The notes: generated by a model from the letters alone, not told the origin. DNA of 64,000 nt from Halogranum gelatinilyticum (GCF_900103715.1 NZ_FNHL01000002.1:868001-932000); one strand, 5' to 3'; positions 26,921 through 36,884 are shown, counted from the first letter of the stretch. A program made the numbers and translations.

Positions 26921-27493
26921 ATGGAACGTCTCCGCCAGTCGTTCGCCGACGCGCCGGTCATCGAGAAGGCCGACGGCTACCAGTACGTCGTCCATCCGAT
27001 GAGCAACGGCGTGCCGATGCTCGAACCCCAACTGTTGCGCGAGGTCGCCGTCGGCATCACGCGCGTCGCGGAGTTGGAGACCGTCGACAAGATCGTCACG
27101 CCGGAAGCGATGGGTATCCACATCTCCACGGCCGTCTCGCTCGTGACAGACATCCCGCTCGTCGTCGTCCGAAAACGCCAGTACGGTCTCGACGGCGAGG
27201 TGTCGCTCCACCAGGAGACGGGCTACTCCGAGTCCGAGATGTACATCAACGACGTCGAGGCGGGCGACCGCGTCCTCGTCCTCGACGACCTGCTGTCGAC
27301 CGGCGGGACGCTCGCGGCCATCACCGAGGCACTGGACGCCATCGGTGCCGAGGTCGTCGACGTGGTTGTCGCGATTCGGAAGGCTGCGACCGACAGCGCG
27401 ATGGACGAGTCGCCGCACGACGTGCAGTCGCTTGTCGACATCGAGATGCGCGACGGCGAGGTCGTCGTGGTCGGCGAGTACGGCGAGCAGTAG
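26921..27493 (+). CDS. hpt: Hypoxanthine/guanine phosphoribosyltransferase
   Basis: A 190-residue PRTase. [13 protein letters not shown] at about 122-134 is the PRPP-binding motif, and [16 protein letters not shown] and [14 protein letters not shown] are the flanking conserved segments of the archaeal HGPRTase/APRT-like type. It condenses a purine base with PRPP to give IMP or GMP (the Hpt_Halobacteria family). Start ATG at 26921, preceded by an AT-containing promoter region shared with the divergent GMP-reductase-like gene. Base preference cannot be told from the sequence. Confidence 0.88.
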   Translation: MERLRQSFADAPVIEKADGYQYVVHPMSNGVPMLEPQLLREVAVGITRVAELETVDKIVTPEAMGIHISTAVSLVTDIPLVVVRKRQYGLDGEVSLHQETGYSESEMYINDVEAGDRVLVLDDLLSTGGTLAAITEALDAIGAEVVDVVVAIRKAATDSAMDESPHDVQSLVDIEMRDGEVVVVGEYGEQ

Positions 27494-27592
27494 CTGACGA
27501 GAGCGCTCGCTGTTCGCTCGGAGTTCACGTTAAAATCGAAATCGGGTCGGGTCGGTTCGGAGAGACACAATCCGCTCTCCGGTCGGATATCC

Positions 27593-28114
27593 CTACGGGA
27601 GCAACACGCCGTTGATGACGTGGACGACGCCGTTCGACGCCTCGATGTCCACGAGGTCGAGGTCGAACAAGGTGGCCTGACCGCCGTTCAGGGAGGTCCC
27701 GTCGACGTCGACGAACTGGCCGTTCAACATGCGGATTTTCGGGGCGTTCACGACGGACGGCGAGTAGCGTCGCCCGGGCGTCACGTGGTAGAGGAGGACG
27801 TCGAGGAGGAACTCGTCGTCCAGCTCGTCGACGTTGTCGACGGTGATGCCTGCCTCGTTGAACGCCTCGTCCGTCGGTGCGAAGACGGTGAACTGTCTGT
27901 TACCGCTGAGCGTCTCGACGAGTCCTGCCTCGGTCACTGCAGCGGCAAGCACGTTGAAGCCGTTCGCGATGGCGATGTCGACGATGGTCATGTCGCCGGA
28001 CGCTCCCGTATTCTTTCCTTCGCGGGCCGACGCCGTGCCGACGCCACCGACTGCCAGAATCGCGCCTGCTGCACCCGCAGTCCGTAAGAATTTCCGCCGC
28101 TGCTGGTCGATCAT
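27593..28114 (-). CDS. TAT-exported fasciclin (FAS1) domain protein
   Basis: A 173-residue secreted protein. The twin-arginine leader QQRRKFLRTAGAAGA ends near VGTASA, and one FAS1 domain follows: DIAIANGFNVLAAAVTEAGL, QFTVFAPTDEAFN (H1 motif), LLDVLLYHVTPG (YH motif) and VVHVINGVLLP (H2 motif) at the C-terminal end. FAS1 domains bind other surface molecules and mediate adhesion. It is a single-domain form with no obvious membrane anchor. Convergent with hpt (99 bp) and divergent from the LOV regulator. Confidence 0.9.
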   Translation of the reverse strand: MIDQQRRKFLRTAGAAGAILAVGGVGTASAREGKNTGASGDMTIVDIAIANGFNVLAAAVTEAGLVETLSGNRQFTVFAPTDEAFNEAGITVDNVDELDDEFLLDVLLYHVTPGRRYSPSVVNAPKIRMLNGQFVDVDGTSLNGGQATLFDLDLVDIEASNGVVHVINGVLLP

Positions 28115-28286
28115 TGGATAACTCCGATATATTAGAAGAACGGTACAGTCATAGCCAGATTACCTTACCAGTCCGGTCGCCGTGGAACGCCTCGGGCTGC
28201 TGACCGTCCTGTTGACTGTCGCGAGGTGTAGCATTCGTGAGTCATCCCGCGACGTCGGGCGCAGGAGGACGTCAATCGGAGTCGGA

Positions 28287-28294
28287 GATATATA
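28287..28294 (+). promoter_or_regulatory. Probable TATA box of the LOV regulator gene
   Basis: GATATATA, 28 bp before the ATG at 28322, is at the spacing expected for a (near-)leaderless archaeal transcript. The preceding 28140-28286 stretch has no gene. Confidence 0.45.
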
Positions 28295-28321
28295 GCAGCC
28301 ACTCGTCCTACTACCCGACTC

Positions 28322-29911
28322 ATGGGCGAATCCGAGGGAGAACCCGGGGTGGACTTCGAGCTCAAGGAGCGTGCGATGGACAAGGCACCCGTCGGAATCA
28401 CCATCTCCGATCCCAGCCGCGAAGACAACCCGATGATCTACGCCAACGAGGCCTTCGAACGGCTGACCGGCTACCCACGGACAGAGGTCCTCGGCCGCAA
28501 CTGTCGGTTTCTCCAGGGTGCGGCGTCCGCACCAGAGGCCATCCGACAGATGTCCGAAGCGATTGCCGCGGACGAGGAGACGACGGCCGAGTTGGTGAAC
28601 TACCGGGCGAACGGTGAGGCCTTCTGGAACGAGGTGACGATCGCTCCACTTCGTGACGAGGATGGGACGGTGACCCACTACGTCGGCTTCCAGAACGACG
28701 TCACGGCTCGCAAAGAGGCAGAGTTCGAGGTCATCCAACGCACCGAAGACCTCGAACATCTCGTCCGTCGCATCAACGGTCTGATGAAGGACGTCACGGA
28801 GCGGTTGATGCAATCGACCTCCACGGAGGAGGACCTACGGAAGGTGACCGAACGGATTGCTGCGGCCGACCCGTACGTGTTCGCCTGGTTCGGTGAGCCG
28901 GACCTGCTCTCGGAGACGGTCGTGCCGTCCTCGTGGGCGGGCGAGGGCGACTCACTCGAGGGTATCGAGGTCGCAATCACCGACGACGACCCGACAGCCC
29001 GAGCCTTCGACACGCGGTCGGTCCAGACCGCCCCCGTCGACGGGACGGTCTGCTCGGACTCGCTTCCCAGCGCACGGTCGCTGGCTGCCGTTCCAGTCAC
29101 CTACCGGGAGACCGTCTACGGTGTTCTGACCGTCTACTCCGACACGGACGACGTGTTCGACGAGCGCGAGACGGTCGTCCTCGAGGCACTCGGTCGGACG
29201 ATTGGGACGGCCATCAACGCCAGAGAGAGTCGACGGATTCTCACGGCCGACAACATCGTCGTCCTGGAGTTCGAGGTGAGCGACCCGGCACTGTTCGTCG
29301 TCGACCTCTCGGCCCGAGAGGACTGTCGACTCGAATATCACGGGTCGATCGACCCCGAGAACGACGCACTGTCGATGTTCTTCTCTACGGATGCACCGCG
29401 CACGAGACTCGTCGACCTCGCCGAGGAGGCCGCCGAGGTCGACCGTGCGACGGTAATCAGCGGCGACGACGAGGCGAACCTCGTCGAATTCCGGATGGCA
29501 GAGACCTCGGTCGTTGCCGAGCTGGCGGAACGCGGCGTCATCACACGTTCGATTGTGGCGGCCGACGGGCGGGCCCACATCACTCTGGAACTCCCGTCGG
29601 CGGTCGACGCGCGAACGATTGCGACACTACTCCGGGACCGCTATACCGGGACCGAACTCGTCGCGTCACGGACACGCGACCGCCCGGCGACGACGAAACA
29701 GGAGTTCATCGCCGGTGTGGAGGCGCAACTCACCGACCGTCAGGTGACGGCCCTTCAGAAGGCATATCTCAGTGGGTACTACGCCCCGAACCGTTCCACG
29801 ACTGGCGACGAACTGGCCGAGTCGATGGGCATCTCGCGCGCAACGTTCCACCAACATCTCCGAGCGGCGGAACAGAAACTGATGGCAGAGTTCTTCGACG
29901 CGAGAACCTGA
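28322..29911 (+). CDS. LOV-GAF-HTH_10 regulator (bacterio-opsin activator type)
   Basis: A 529-residue regulator. The N-terminal PAS is a complete LOV domain: GRNCRFLQG with photoactive Cys61, flavin contacts Asn60, Asn93 and Asn103, and the signal Gln124 in YVGFQNDVT. A coiled-coil-like linker, a GAF-type region (about 165-305), a bacterio-opsin-activator-type middle domain and a C-terminal HTH_10 (about 470-529: LTDRQVTALQKAYLSGYY and MGISRATFHQHLRAAE) follow. Bat-type proteins activate transcription, classically the bop genes under low oxygen and light. Here no rhodopsin gene is nearby. Blue-light sensing is inferred from the intact Cys. Confidence 0.88.
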   Translation: MGESEGEPGVDFELKERAMDKAPVGITISDPSREDNPMIYANEAFERLTGYPRTEVLGRNCRFLQGAASAPEAIRQMSEAIAADEETTAELVNYRANGEAFWNEVTIAPLRDEDGTVTHYVGFQNDVTARKEAEFEVIQRTEDLEHLVRRINGLMKDVTERLMQSTSTEEDLRKVTERIAAADPYVFAWFGEPDLLSETVVPSSWAGEGDSLEGIEVAITDDDPTARAFDTRSVQTAPVDGTVCSDSLPSARSLAAVPVTYRETVYGVLTVYSDTDDVFDERETVVLEALGRTIGTAINARESRRILTADNIVVLEFEVSDPALFVVDLSAREDCRLEYHGSIDPENDALSMFFSTDAPRTRLVDLAEEAAEVDRATVISGDDEANLVEFRMAETSVVAELAERGVITRSIVAADGRAHITLELPSAVDARTIATLLRDRYTGTELVASRTRDRPATTKQEFIAGVEAQLTDRQVTALQKAYLSGYYAPNRSTTGDELAESMGISRATFHQHLRAAEQKLMAEFFDART

Positions 29912-30008
29912 CCAGTAAGGTATCGCCGTTTGGGCAGTGGGTCTCGTCGGTGTATGTACAAGGTCGCACTCACGGAGCAGAGAGAGTCGACGACCGACGA
30001 GAGAAAAC

Positions 30009-30188
30009 ATGACAGAGTGTAATTACTGTGGAAGTAACGTTTCGCACGACTTTGCCCGTGTCTTCGCCGATACGAACGGACGCATCCTCGCGTGTCCTTC
30101 CTGTTCGGCGAATGCAGGCATTGCGGATGTGGCGGTGCAGAGAGCCGAGCAGTTGGCGCAGGCAGGTCAGGAGCCGGCCGAACTGTAA
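30009..30188 (+). CDS. Small zinc-finger protein
   Basis: A 59-residue protein with two Cys pairs, CNYC at 4-7 and CPSC near 33-36, a typical small haloarchaeal zinc finger (CxxC-CPxC). The segment HDFARVFADTNGRILACPSC is the conserved core; I believe the family is DUF7563. The C-terminal 20 residues are Gln/Glu-rich. Start is the ATG at 30009; the longer in-frame extension is Arg/Ser-rich and not protein-like. It lies 97 bp after the LOV regulator and may be co-transcribed. Such proteins are probably regulatory or nucleic-acid binding. Confidence 0.8.
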   Translation: MTECNYCGSNVSHDFARVFADTNGRILACPSCSANAGIADVAVQRAEQLAQAGQEPAEL

Positions 30189-30320
30189 CTCGCACGTCCC
30201 ACACAGGGGAGACAGCCACGAATCCGACCGACAGCCACTCCACCGCGAATCGACCTCGGACGAACAGGAGTCGAACGTTTCAGGCAAGCTGTCAAGCAGG
30301 TTGACTGCGTTCTAGGAGGT

Positions 30321-31205
30321 ATGTACGACCGAATCCTGGTACCCACAGACGGCAGCGACTGGGCGATGGCAGCCGCGAACCACGCCTTCGCGCTGGCCAA
30401 ATTGGGTGATGCGACGGTCCACGCGCTGTCGGTCGTCGACCTCAGGCATTTCGAGGACGACGTGGTCGGCTCGGCCAGCGAAGACCTCTCTATCGCCGAA
30501 CAGGCCGCCAAGGCTGCCGTCGAGCGCGTCCAGCAGGTCGGCGAGGAGAGTGGCTGTCGCGTCCGGACCCACGTCGAACGTGGAATCCCCCACGAGACGG
30601 TGCTCCGGTTCGTCGCCGACCACGACGTCGACCTCGTCGTCATGGGCACCCACGGCCGGACGGGGCTGGAGCGGTTCCTGCTCGGCAGCGTCACCGAGCG
30701 CGTCCTCCGCGGGTCGCCCGTGCCGGTGCTCACTACGCATCTCGACGGCGACGGCGGGACGCTGCCGACCTACGAACATCTGCTCGTCCCGACCGACGGC
30801 AGCGAGGGCGCGCGCGACGCGCTGGACCGCGCCGTCGCGGTCGCCACGGCTGCCGGGGCACGGCTGACGGTGCTCTCGGTCGTCGATTCGCGGGCGTTCA
30901 CCGGCGGCTTCGAAACCGGCCCGACGCTGCCGAACATCCGCGAACAGCTCCAGCAGTACGCCGAGGACGCCGCGGACGCACTCGTCAGGCGGGCGGCGGA
31001 CGCTGGCGTCGACGCCGACAGCGTCGTCACGGTCGGGCTTCCGGCGACCGAGATCACGGCGTACGCCGAGAGCAACGACGTCGACCTCGTCGTCATGGGC
31101 ACCCACGGCCGCAGTGGGCTGGAACGGCTCATCCTGGGGAGTGTCACCGAGCGAGTGGTCCGCACGTCGGAGACACCCGTCTTGGCCGTCACGCCGACCG
31201 AATAA
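30321..31205 (+). CDS. Universal stress protein, two tandem UspA domains
   Basis: A 294-residue protein containing two UspA domains in tandem: YDRILVPTDGSDWA with GTHGRTGLERFLLGSVTERV, and YEHLLVPTDGSEGA with GTHGRSGLERLILGSVTERV. The latter blocks contain the G-x2-G-x9-G-S/T ATP-binding pattern, intact in both halves. Haloarchaea have many such proteins, acting in stress tolerance; the ligand is ATP or related nucleotides. The two halves are clearly homologous, which indicates an internal duplication. Start ATG 30321. Confidence 0.9.
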   Translation: MYDRILVPTDGSDWAMAAANHAFALAKLGDATVHALSVVDLRHFEDDVVGSASEDLSIAEQAAKAAVERVQQVGEESGCRVRTHVERGIPHETVLRFVADHDVDLVVMGTHGRTGLERFLLGSVTERVLRGSPVPVLTTHLDGDGGTLPTYEHLLVPTDGSEGARDALDRAVAVATAAGARLTVLSVVDSRAFTGGFETGPTLPNIREQLQQYAEDAADALVRRAADAGVDADSVVTVGLPATEITAYAESNDVDLVVMGTHGRSGLERLILGSVTERVVRTSETPVLAVTPTE

Positions 31206-31563
31206 CCCCGTCCGGTGTGGTGGGATGGTCGATTTCTGATACGTGTGGCGTGCTGAATTTAGAGGGTGCGTTCACCATTCCCTCAGCCGTCGATAGTGCA
31301 ATGAAGTTCCGGTTTCTCTGGTATCAATACGAGCGAAGAGCAGGCACGTGCTCTCGGCATCCTTGGCATCCTCTTGTCCGTTCTGACGTTGAGCGATACC
31401 GTTCTCTGGTTCGCTGGAATCGTTTGAACTCTCTGACCGACTCGCGCACTATATCCAGCACGACACTGAAACCCCACGACTCACTGTCAGGAGTCGCGTG
31501 TGGGACTTAGAGGATGTCTGTAGCACCCTCGTCCCGGTCTCGTCTATTCTGTCGTTCGCGGAG
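31206..31563. other. Intergenic, perhaps a gene remnant
   Basis: A 358-bp convergent gap between the universal stress protein and the DUF4386-like gene, with GC lower than the surrounding genes. One short stretch around 31330-31430 reads as a hydrophobic peptide (ALGILGILLSVLTL) but has no start codon in frame, so it may be a decayed membrane gene. No tRNA and no tandem repeat found. Confidence 0.35.
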
Positions 31564-32298
31564 TCACTCGCCGTGAAGAGGGGCGGATGCCTTGCGGCGA
31601 CTTGCGCGTAACAGGAGGATTCCGAGAGCGACGAACCAGACGATCTGGGTAAGGCCGAAGATACCACCGCCGATCTCACCGAACGCTGGAACGGCCGAGA
31701 GGATACCTGCCGCTCCCACGACGAATCCAAGGTAGTTGACTAATCTGTGGAGTGCCCCTGCACGGAGGGCTACTACACTCACAAGCAGCGTCCAGAGCCC
31801 ACCGACGACCTCGTTGCCGCCGCCCAGTCCATCGACGACCGGACTGATGGCCAGCCAGACCGTCGTCGCCTGCGCCGGGTCGGTGTTGTAGAGGTCGACG
31901 ACCACGCCCGTCGCGAGCGTGGCGACCATCCCGCTGGCGATGACGAGGCCAGCCCAGATCAGCCCGAAGGCAGTTGTCGCCCGCATCAACATCGGTGCGT
32001 CGGTCGCAAGCCGCTCGTGGAGTGCCAGCACGAGTCCCACCAGCACGATGCCGAACACCACGTAGATGAGCAGATACATCGCCGACAGACTGGCCTCGTT
32101 CGCGACGAACAGCTCGACCTGCTGGAGTGCCCCGCTGACGCTCGCGAAGTCGAGAATGACGAGGAAATAGACGATGCCAGCCACGTAGATAGCCGCCTCC
32201 GTCAGCGCGGCGAGTCCACCGACCAGCAGATAGTTCCAGTACCCCGTCGTGGGCGACTGCTCGATATCATCCACTGCTTGTCCGGTCGTTGTTGCCAT
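31564..32298 (-). CDS. DUF4386-like polytopic membrane protein
   Basis: A 244-residue protein with about seven membrane helices (from residue 22 to 232) and a short Arg/Lys-rich C-terminal tail. The pattern of YWNYLLVGGLAALTEAAIY, LHERLATDAP and LGFVVGAAGILS resembles the DUF4386 family of bacterial and archaeal membrane proteins with unknown function. Lower GC than many neighbours. Start ATG 32298; two AT-rich stretches upstream (32321-32395) may hold its promoter. Confidence 0.75.
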   Translation of the reverse strand: MATTTGQAVDDIEQSPTTGYWNYLLVGGLAALTEAAIYVAGIVYFLVILDFASVSGALQQVELFVANEASLSAMYLLIYVVFGIVLVGLVLALHERLATDAPMLMRATTAFGLIWAGLVIASGMVATLATGVVVDLYNTDPAQATTVWLAISPVVDGLGGGNEVVGGLWTLLVSVVALRAGALHRLVNYLGFVVGAAGILSAVPAFGEIGGGIFGLTQIVWFVALGILLLRASRRKASAPLHGE

Positions 32299-32464
32299 AC
32301 GGGATCAACCCACATACCTTGACGGCTGAGGAAATAATCGTTTCTAGAACGGCGTTATTCGGCCTCTAGATGTCGATATTCGGCTTTTGTGGAAATTACC
32401 TGCCGCTGTCCTCGGTGGCGGTAAGCGGATGTTTCACTGTAGCTGTGGCGCGACGAGACGGCGA

Positions 32465-33043
32465 CTACTTGAGGGGGTCCCGACCCAGCCTCCTCGCGAT
32501 GCCAGCGAGTGCGCGTAGGAGGGGCCGCTGAACTAACCACGGGAGGCCCGAGAGACGGATGTCTGCCCGAAACTGAAAGAGCACCGCCGCCACTGCGAGA
32601 ACGTCCGGCCGTCCCCCTGCACCGGCTGCATAGAGTGCCCGAGTCGCGGCTTCGAACTCGCCGGGCGGGCGCAACGTCGTCCGAATACGTAGCGTGTCGT
32701 CGCCACCGTTCCGGATGCTGTGAGCCTCGCCGGCAGCGATGGTCAGCGAGTCGCCGGGACGCACGACACGGCGTTCACCACGAACCGTCACCTCGGCCTG
32801 GCCCGCGATCACCTCCGAGCGTGCTTCCGCCTGCGGGTGAAGCCGGGCGGGGCCACTGTTGATTCCGACCGGGAGGACACCGTCCATCAGCAGGTACGCA
32901 CCTTGCTCGTCAACACCGCGTTCGAGGAATGTGATGGACGCCCCTGTTGACAGGTCTTCGATAGTGTTCGGGTAGCCACGTGTGTCGCCTCTCGGGGAGT
33001 GTCCCGCTCCCGTCGACAGACGCTCGTCCGGACCAGTATCCAT
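32465..33043 (-). CDS. Cupin domain protein
   Basis: A roughly 192-residue protein with a single cupin barrel (about residues 40-130). HPQAEARSEVIAGQAEVTV is cupin motif 1 (here HPQAE replaces the H-x-H ligands) and PGDSLTIAAGEAHSIRN is motif 2 with the third His. Since motif 1 keeps only one His, metal binding may be reduced. The C-terminal hydrophobic segment (LAVAAVLFQF, LPWLVQRPLLRALAGI) could contact the membrane. I prefer the ATG at 33043, but in-frame starts up to 33094 are possible. Stands alone; function unknown. Confidence 0.75.
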   Translation of the reverse strand: MDTGPDERLSTGAGHSPRGDTRGYPNTIEDLSTGASITFLERGVDEQGAYLLMDGVLPVGINSGPARLHPQAEARSEVIAGQAEVTVRGERRVVRPGDSLTIAAGEAHSIRNGGDDTLRIRTTLRPPGEFEAATRALYAAGAGGRPDVLAVAAVLFQFRADIRLSGLPWLVQRPLLRALAGIARRLGRDPLK

Positions 33044-33201
33044 TCGCGCCAGAAGCCTTCGAGTGACCATAACCATTCTGCACATCTTGTCCACGGTTGG
33101 ACAAGAACGCAGCTCCCCCGGTCGCTTCGACGTTCGACATCTCGCTACGCTCCCTCAAAATCATCAACACCGCGAGGTCAAACGGAGCCTCGTCTCACCG
33201 T

Positions 33202-36072
33202 TCAGTGGGTGGCCGACCGTGGTGCGACCCGTCGGACGACGGCCGACAGCGTGAGGCTCAGGACGACGAACACGGCCGTCGCCGCGGCGAGGAGCCCCCA
33301 GTCAGCGAGGTCGAGCGCGACGACGCGGAAGACCGCCGCGAGCGGCGTGTAGAGCACCGCAAGCTGGAGTGCGAACGACGTGGCGACCGCGCCAGCCAGC
33401 CAGCGGTTCGAGGTGACCCGGAGACCGTGGTGGCGACGGACGAGATACGCCCGCGCCAGCTCCGCAAGCACGAGGAACGTAAAGAGGAGCGTCTGGGCGA
33501 ACGGGAGACTGCCCGTCCGGTCCAGTGCCCCGAAGAAGAGCCACAGCCCGACGACGGTCATGAAGATACCCGTCGCCAGCACCGAGCCGACGAGTCGGGC
33601 GTCGATGACGGCGGCGTCGCGGTCCCGCGGCGGCCGGTCCAGCACGTCGTCGCGCTTGGGGTCGACACCGAGCGCGAGCGCGGGCAGGCCGTCGGTGACG
33701 AGGTTCATCCAGAGGATCATCGCCGGGGTGAGCACGAGCGCTTCTTCGGTCCCCGCGAAGGTCTCGGGGAAGAGCAGCGTCCCCAGCAGGACTCCGGCGA
33801 AGACGACGAGGACTTCTCCCATGTTCGCCGACAGCAGGAAGTTGACGAAGGTACGGATGTTGTCGAAGATGCCCCGACCCTCGGCGACGGCGTCGCGGAT
33901 GGTCGCGAAGTTGTCGTCGCGGAGCACCATGTCGGAGGCCTGCTGGGCGACCTGCGTCCCCCTGATGCCCATCGAGACACCGACGTCGGCGTTTCTGAGC
34001 GCGGGCGCGTCGTTGACGCCGTCCCCGGTCATCGCGACGATGTTGCCGCGCGCCTGCAGAGCCTGGAGGACCGCGACCTTGTGGGCGGGGTCGACGCGGG
34101 CGAACACCTCCACGTCGGCGACGCTGTCTCGGAGTTCCTCGTCGCCCATCGCCGCCACGTCCGCCCCGGTCAGGACCTCGTCGGTGGCGAAGCCCAACTG
34201 CTCGCCGATTGCGGCCGCCGTCTTCGGGTTGTCGCCGGTCGCCATCACGACGCGAATCCCCGCTCGCCGACAGTCGGCCAGCGCGCCTTCGACCTCCGGC
34301 CGCGGCGGGTCGAGCATCCCCTGGAGACCGAGAAAGACCATCCCCGACTCGATCTCGTCCTCGTCGGCCTCGGCGGAGACGGCCTCGCGACGGGCAAAGC
34401 CCAGGACGCGGAGCGCGTCGGCCGCGAAGGCGTCGACCCGGTCGGCGAGTTCCGCACGCCGCTCGTCGGTCATTTCGACGACCTCGCCGTCGAGCAGGAG
34501 GCGGTCACAGCGGTCCAAGACGACTCGCGGCGCGCCCTTCATGTACGCCGTCGGTCCGTCGCCGCTGCTGCCGTCGACGTCGGCGTCGGTGGCAGAGCCG
34601 CTGTCGACGTCGCTCCCCACTGCCGCCTCGGCGTCAGCGACGCCGTCGACGACGACGGTCATCCGCTTGCGCTCGGCGTCGAAGGGAAGCTCGCGCAGCC
34701 GCTCTCCCGTCGGTTCGACCCCAGCCCGTCGGGCCGCGCGGAGGAGCGCCACCTCGGTCGGGTCGCCGCGGAAGCCGTCCTCGGTCTCTGTGTCCAACTC
34801 GGCGTTGTTGCAAAAGACCCCGCAGGTGAGCAGTGCCTCGACGGCCGCCCGGTCCGGTGTTCCCCGCTCCCCGCCGTCACTGGCCCCTTCGCCGTCACTC
34901 GACCCCTCACTGCCACTCCCCCCTTCACTGCCACTCGCTCCCTCGCCGTCGGCGACGAGGCTCTCCGCGTCGGCTGCGTCGGTCGCGTCGGCCCCGTCGC
35001 TCTCCATCTCGTGGACACGGCCACCGGCGAGGAGCCGCGTCACCGTCATGCGGTTCTCCGTGAGCGTGCCGGTCTTGTCGGTGACGATGGTGTCGACGGA
35101 GCCGAGGCTCTCGACGACCGGCAGCGTCCGCACGAGCGCGTTGCGCGCGAGCATCCGCTGGGAGCCGAGCGCGAGCGTCAGCGTCACGACCGCGGGCAAC
35201 CCCTCGGGGACGGCGGCGACCGCGAGCGTGACGGCCACGAGAACCACGAGCGTCGGCGGGGTGGCGGTGAGGGCCAACTGGGCCGCCGCGACGACGGCGA
35301 TGAGCACGACGATACCCAGCCCGACGCGCTTGCCGAGGCGACCGACCTCGCGCTGGAAGGGCGTGTCGGGCGACGTCCCCGTCGCCAGCTGGGTGGCGAT
35401 GGCTCCGACTTCCGTGTCCATCCCGGTCTCGACGACGACGGCTCTGGCCCGTCCGCGGACGACCGTCGTGTTCATGAAGACCATGTTGTCCCGCTCGGCG
35501 AGCGGCGTCTCCGGGTCGAGTGGGTCGACCGACTTCGTGGCACTCACACTCTCGCCGGTCAGCGCCGACTCGTCGGTCTCGAAGCTGGCCGTCTCCAACA
35601 GCCGGGCGTCGGCGGGCACCGCGTCACCCGCTTCCAGTTCGACGATGTCGCCGGGGACGACCTCGGTGGAGGAGATTTCGACCGTCTTGCCGTCCCGGTG
35701 GACCGCGGCCGTCGGCGTCGCGAGCGACCGCAGAGCCTCGATGGAGCGTTCGGCGCGGTAGTCCTGGACGAAGCCGAAGACGCCGTTGGCGAGTAGGATT
35801 GCCAGGATGAGCGTCGCGTCGAGATACTCGGGTTCGCGCCCCGGCAGGAAGCCCACCGCGAGCGAGAGTGCCGCCGCGAAGACGAGTAAGTAGATGAGTG
35901 CGTCCTGAAACTGCGAGACGAAGAGCGTGAGCGGCGAGACGCTTCCGTCGCGTTCGAGCTCGTTCGGACCCTGCTCGTCGAGCCGACGGGCTGCCTCGGC
36001 CGCCGACAGCCCCGAACGGTCCGTCTCGAGGTCGTCGACGACCGCCTCGGCCGACTCGCTGTGCCAGTTCAT
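33202..36072 (-). CDS. P-type Ca2+/cation-transporting ATPase (P2 type)
   Basis: A 956-residue pump. The actuator loop is in [11 protein letters not shown] (171-181), the phosphorylated Asp332 is in DKTGTLT, PEGLP at 289-293 is in the M4 ion site, and [10 protein letters not shown] marks the P domain. Ten membrane helices fit the SERCA/PMR1 subgroup, exporting Ca2+ (or Mn2+) from the cytoplasm. An acidic, Ser/Gly/Asp/Glu low-complexity insert at about 354-408 and a smaller one further on interrupt the nucleotide-binding domain. It is transcribed towards the cupin gene and 68 bp after phaB ends. Ion specificity is by family, not measured. Confidence 0.9.
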   Translation of the reverse strand: MNWHSESAEAVVDDLETDRSGLSAAEAARRLDEQGPNELERDGSVSPLTLFVSQFQDALIYLLVFAAALSLAVGFLPGREPEYLDATLILAILLANGVFGFVQDYRAERSIEALRSLATPTAAVHRDGKTVEISSTEVVPGDIVELEAGDAVPADARLLETASFETDESALTGESVSATKSVDPLDPETPLAERDNMVFMNTTVVRGRARAVVVETGMDTEVGAIATQLATGTSPDTPFQREVGRLGKRVGLGIVVLIAVVAAAQLALTATPPTLVVLVAVTLAVAAVPEGLPAVVTLTLALGSQRMLARNALVRTLPVVESLGSVDTIVTDKTGTLTENRMTVTRLLAGGRVHEMESDGADATDAADAESLVADGEGASGSEGGSGSEGSSDGEGASDGGERGTPDRAAVEALLTCGVFCNNAELDTETEDGFRGDPTEVALLRAARRAGVEPTGERLRELPFDAERKRMTVVVDGVADAEAAVGSDVDSGSATDADVDGSSGDGPTAYMKGAPRVVLDRCDRLLLDGEVVEMTDERRAELADRVDAFAADALRVLGFARREAVSAEADEDEIESGMVFLGLQGMLDPPRPEVEGALADCRRAGIRVVMATGDNPKTAAAIGEQLGFATDEVLTGADVAAMGDEELRDSVADVEVFARVDPAHKVAVLQALQARGNIVAMTGDGVNDAPALRNADVGVSMGIRGTQVAQQASDMVLRDDNFATIRDAVAEGRGIFDNIRTFVNFLLSANMGEVLVVFAGVLLGTLLFPETFAGTEEALVLTPAMILWMNLVTDGLPALALGVDPKRDDVLDRPPRDRDAAVIDARLVGSVLATGIFMTVVGLWLFFGALDRTGSLPFAQTLLFTFLVLAELARAYLVRRHHGLRVTSNRWLAGAVATSFALQLAVLYTPLAAVFRVVALDLADWGLLAAATAVFVVLSLTLSAVVRRVAPRSATH

Positions 36073-36140
36073 GTTCGATGACCTACGACTTCGGGGGTCT
36101 TAGGCGTGCTCTCGGCTGCGGCCACCGAACGGCCGCCGTC

Positions 36141-36884
36141 TCACCACTCCATGCCGCCGTTGACGCCGAGGATCTGGCCGGTCATGTAGGCCGACTCCTC
36201 GCTGGCGACGAACCGGACGATGCCGGAGATGTCCTCGACGGTGGCGAAGCGGTCCAACGGGATGCGGCTGAGAATCTTCTCTTGGACGCGCTCGGGAACC
36301 TTTTCGAGCATGTCGGTCTTGACGAAGCCGGGCGAGACACAGTTGGCCGTGGTGTTGTGCCGCGCGAGTTCGAGCGCGACCGTCCGGGTGAAGCCGAAGA
36401 GACCGCTCTTGGTGGTGGCGTAGTTGGCCTGACCGTAGTTGCCCTGTTGGCCGACGACGCTGGAGATGTTGATGAGCCGACCGTGGTCGGCGTCCTTCAG
36501 GTCGTCGAAGAAGGCGTGCGTGCAGTTGTAGACGCCGCCGAGGTTGACGTCCATGACCTGATCCCAGTCCTCGCGGCTCATGTTCTCGAACTTCTTGTCG
36601 ACAGTGATGCCCGCGTTGTTGACCAACACGTCCGTGCCCCCGAAGGCGTCGGCGACGCGGTCGGCCATCGCTTCGACCTCGTCCTCGTCGCAGACGTCGG
36701 CCTGGACGGCGATTGCCGTTCCACCGTCCTCCTCGATGGCGTCGACGACCTCGTGGGCCTCACCCTCCGAGGAGCGGTAGTTGACGACGACGTTCGCGCC
36801 GTGTGCGCCGAGGTCCTCTGCGATTCCGCGACCGATACCACGCGACGAGCCTGTAACGACACAGGTGCGATCTTGGAGATTCAT
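36141..36884 (-). CDS. phaB: 3-oxoacyl-CoA/ACP reductase PhaB type
   Basis: A 247-residue short-chain dehydrogenase. TGSSRGIGRGIA is the NADP-binding loop, VNNAGIT follows, and the Ser-Tyr-Lys triad lies in INISSVVGQQGNYGQANYATTKSG. It reduces acetoacetyl-CoA (and related 3-oxoacyl-CoA) to the R-3-hydroxyacyl-CoA monomer of PHA. Start ATG 36884; the earlier in-frame ATG gives an Ala/Pro/Gln-rich extension and I reject it. It follows phaC on the same strand after a 154-bp spacer, so it may be a separate transcript. PhaB is inferred from location; FabG activity cannot be excluded. Confidence 0.82.
   Translation of the reverse strand: MNLQDRTCVVTGSSRGIGRGIAEDLGAHGANVVVNYRSSEGEAHEVVDAIEEDGGTAIAVQADVCDEDEVEAMADRVADAFGGTDVLVNNAGITVDKKFENMSREDWDQVMDVNLGGVYNCTHAFFDDLKDADHGRLINISSVVGQQGNYGQANYATTKSGLFGFTRTVALELARHNTTANCVSPGFVKTDMLEKVPERVQEKILSRIPLDRFATVEDISGIVRFVASEESAYMTGQILGVNGGMEW

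Noticed and set aside
25606-27615. A 669-codon open frame on the plus strand
   Set aside because: Antisense to the GMP-reductase-like gene and out of frame with hpt; low-complexity composition.
31217-31510. A 97-codon frame in the gap after the universal stress protein
   Set aside because: Ser/Arg/Trp-rich with no motif; more likely decayed or non-coding DNA.
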